DNA of 64,000 nt from JAJEBT01 sp965214975. Lineage in GTDB: Bacteria > Pseudomonadota > Alphaproteobacteria > MPNO01 > UBA830. Position 1 is the stretch's first letter. Every line of letters starts with the position of its first letter. Position numbers and translations under genes: made by a program. The notes beneath the pieces were generated by a model. The model worked only from the letters and a program-made list of their open reading frames with translations, did not search any database and was not told the origin of the DNA. Shown one piece after another: positions 62,807 through 64,000 of the stretch. The DNA lies in assembly GCA_965214975.1 (NCBI GenBank), contig OZ244055.1:1-64000 (forward strand), given 5' to 3'.

Positions 62807-63688
62807 CTACCGAACGACCCGTCGGACAGGCCCTGTACCATTCTCAGGTCCGGTTCGCCCGTCGCCGGACAAGAAACCGGCCCTGACGACCTGCGCCCTG
62901 CCCTCGGCACGCCGCGTCTCCGCCAGTGTCGGCATGATGACCTCCCTCAAGCGCGATCCGCCCTTCGGCATCAACTCCTCGACCTCGGCACGATCAAGGT
63001 CGCAGACGACGGAAATGTAATACCAGCTCTGCGGTCCAAGCAAGCGGTTCCCGCCGGGGCTGGAAAGGCTCTCCAGGATGTCGCGCAGAACCTCCCTCGG
63101 CATCTGCCGGGCCGAGGAGAACTTCAGCGCGCCCAGCCCCGCCCGCGGAAACGCGTCCTCCGAAAGCCGCTCGAACGGAATGTCCCGGAGGTCGCACACG
63201 ACGTGGGACATGTTTCCCGCAAGCGACGACAGTTCCCCGGGCGCGTCGTCCATGCCCGGCAGCGAAGTCGGCGCGTTCCATCGCCCGCTGCCGTGACAGA
63301 CGACCATGGGGATGATCAGCGGCAGGGCGGGCGCGTCACGCTGGCGCTCGATGCGGTCCCAGAGAGCCATCATGCAGTTCGCGATCTGGAAGCGCGTTTT
63401 TCGCTCGACGGTGCTCTTGTGCTCGAGAAGAACGCAGGCGGTGGACGGCGCCCCCCCCAGAGCAGCCCCACCTCGTACAAGGCCGTCGCTGCGGAGGGCC
63501 CGGAGTTCGTCGTCGAGGAAAGTCCCGTCCGCCGGCCGCACCGGCCTGTCGGGAAAGCGGGCTGCGTACGCGGCGGGAAGCAGGTCGCGGATCATCCGGT
63601 CCGCCATCCGCGGATCCTGCAAAAGAGCCCGGAACAACCGGTCGTGCGGTGCCGTCAAATCGTCGATGGTGCCCGCTTCCCGAGGCAC
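62807..63688 (-). CDS. Rpn-family PD-(D/E)XK nuclease / transposase_31
   Basis: 293 residues from GTG 63688 (VPREAGTIDDLTAPHDRLFR); the frame is open to 63763, but those extra codons come from the direct repeat and are probably not translated. Family features: HDRLFRALLQDPRMADRMIR, TFLDDELRALRSDGLVR, the nuclease strand ACVLLEHKSTVERKTRFQIA (E-x-K), CMMALWDRIERQ and PLIIPMVVCHGSGRW. Rpn proteins are DNA nucleases related to the transposase_31 family. It may have lost its own C-terminus, because the last ~20 residues are encoded by the repeat and its flank. Flanking 29-bp direct repeats suggest it moved as a unit. Confidence 0.75.
   Translation of the reverse strand: MPREAGTIDDLTAPHDRLFRALLQDPRMADRMIRDLLPAAYAARFPDRPVRPADGTFLDDELRALRSDGLVRGGAALGGAPSTACVLLEHKSTVERKTRFQIANCMMALWDRIERQRDAPALPLIIPMVVCHGSGRWNAPTSLPGMDDAPGELSSLAGNMSHVVCDLRDIPFERLSEDAFPRAGLGALKFSSARQMPREVLRDILESLSSPGGNRLLGPQSWYYISVVCDLDRAEVEELMPKGGSRLREVIMPTLAETRRAEGRAQVVRAGFLSGDGRTGPENGTGPVRRVVR
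62850..62878 (+). repeat. 29-bp direct repeat, copy 1 (at 3' end of rpn-like gene)
   Basis: Identical to 63741-63769 (begins CCGGTTCGCCCGTCGCC, ends AAGAAACC). The similarity extends loosely outward (GGACAGG in both). It lies inside the last codons of the rpn-like gene. Confidence 0.8.
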
Positions 63689-63740
63689 GAACCGGCGCCC
63701 GGACCGGCGAAACGCGTTCCCGAACGCCCTGCCGGACAGG

Positions 63741-63769
63741 CCGGTTCGCCCGTCGCCGGACAAGAAACC
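63741..63769 (+). repeat. 29-bp direct repeat, copy 2 (upstream of rpn-like gene)
   Basis: Identical to 62850-62878. It lies ~50 bp upstream of the preferred rpn-like start, so the two copies bracket the gene. Confidence 0.8.
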
Positions 63770-63780
63770 AGGCTTGCGAG

Positions 63781-64000
63781 AAGGCGGAGCGCATTTGCCG
63801 GGAAAACCCGAACGGGGTAGCCTCCGCGTTCGCCAAGGACGGGACTCCCGGCGAGCGCAGGCTCTTCGGGGAGCGGCTCCTGCCCGAGGAATGGAGCCGG
63901 GTCCGGATGGAAAAGATCGTCGGGAACCGGTATCCGGAGCTTTCCGAAGAGGATCGGGAAGCGGTGCGCCAGCACCCCGTCGCCGTCCGTTTCCCGCATC
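63781..64000 (+). CDS. Partial gene running off the window
   Basis: An open frame to the window end reads ERICRENPNGVASAFAKDG, RRLFGERLLPEEWSRVRM and NRYPELSEEDREAVRQHPVA. The balanced, acidic-helical composition is unlike the Arg/Pro-rich shadows nearby, so it is probably coding. No start codon with a ribosome-binding site is obvious and the frame stays open upstream through the direct repeat, so it may be an internal fragment or the 5' part of a longer gene. Family not recognised. Confidence 0.4.

Noticed and set aside
1..64000. CRISPR arrays, tRNA or rRNA genes
   Set aside because: No regularly spaced direct repeats and no cloverleaf-like or rRNA-like stretches were seen by eye; the repeats present are few, dispersed and of differing length.

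Overview
A GC-rich stretch of bacterial DNA with no housekeeping genes. Every recognisable gene is a defence gene, a toxin-antitoxin gene, a methyltransferase or nuclease, a transposase or remnant of one, or a surface-glycan enzyme. The GC content, frequent GTG/TTG starts and many 4-bp ATGA/GTGA gene overlaps suggest a GC-rich proteobacterium, possibly alphaproteobacterial, but nothing in the window fixes the taxon. It reads as one continuous defence island, cut at both window ends.

Layout. 1-2.9 kb: hicA/hicB, a DUF1828 gene and relics of a cysteine desulfurase and a vapC. 2.9-6.1 kb: a transposase remnant followed head-to-tail by a nearly complete IS4/Tn5-type element whose transposase carries a DruA-like (DUF4338) N-terminus. 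6.2-8.8 kb: an AAA-ATPase-like/PD-(D/E)XK gene and an N-terminally truncated methyltransferase-HNH fragment. 9.1-10.7 kb: an intact EcoRV-like restriction-modification pair. 11-18.9 kb: higA with a frameshifted higB, a vapC relic, a YhaN/YhaO (SbcCD-like) pair with a frameshifted nuclease, an IS66 remnant and a RelE/Xre pair. 19.3-24.5 kb: a D12 methylase relic, an IS66 N-terminal relic, a C5-methyltransferase gene, and convergent to it a two-gene operon (GHKL ATPase plus an unknown protein). 24.9-34.2 kb: a Druantia type III-like druH-druE operon. 34.8-36.4 kb: abiEi/abiEii between inverted repeats.

36.7-54 kb: a seven-gene DISARM-type operon with an unusual composition. It has both DISARM methyltransferases (DrmMII 5mC type and DrmMI adenine type), DrmD, DrmA, DrmB, DrmC, and an extra GHKL ATPase-PD-(D/E)XK protein between DrmMI and DrmA. 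Its promoter lies in a ~190 bp block that recurs at 58.8 kb, upstream of an AT-rich AbiJ-like HEPN gene. Just beyond that gene lies a colinear ~470 bp copy of the DrmMII tail and DrmD start, so a second, decayed DISARM-like locus once existed there.

54-64 kb: an XRE-ImmA gene with a truncated DUF4411 PIN partner, a Fic enzyme, a DUF2384 antitoxin with a broken RES toxin, the AbiJ-like gene, a GT-C-type membrane glycosyltransferase interrupted by an 18-C homopolymer (a probable phase-variation switch, or an assembly error), an Rpn-family nuclease between 29-bp direct repeats, and a gene fragment running off the end.

Two patterns recur. In several toxin-antitoxin modules the toxin is broken and the antitoxin is intact. 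Several genes differ from an intact form by one indel, so some breaks could be sequencing errors. Gene identities rest on motif recognition by eye; no database search was possible.
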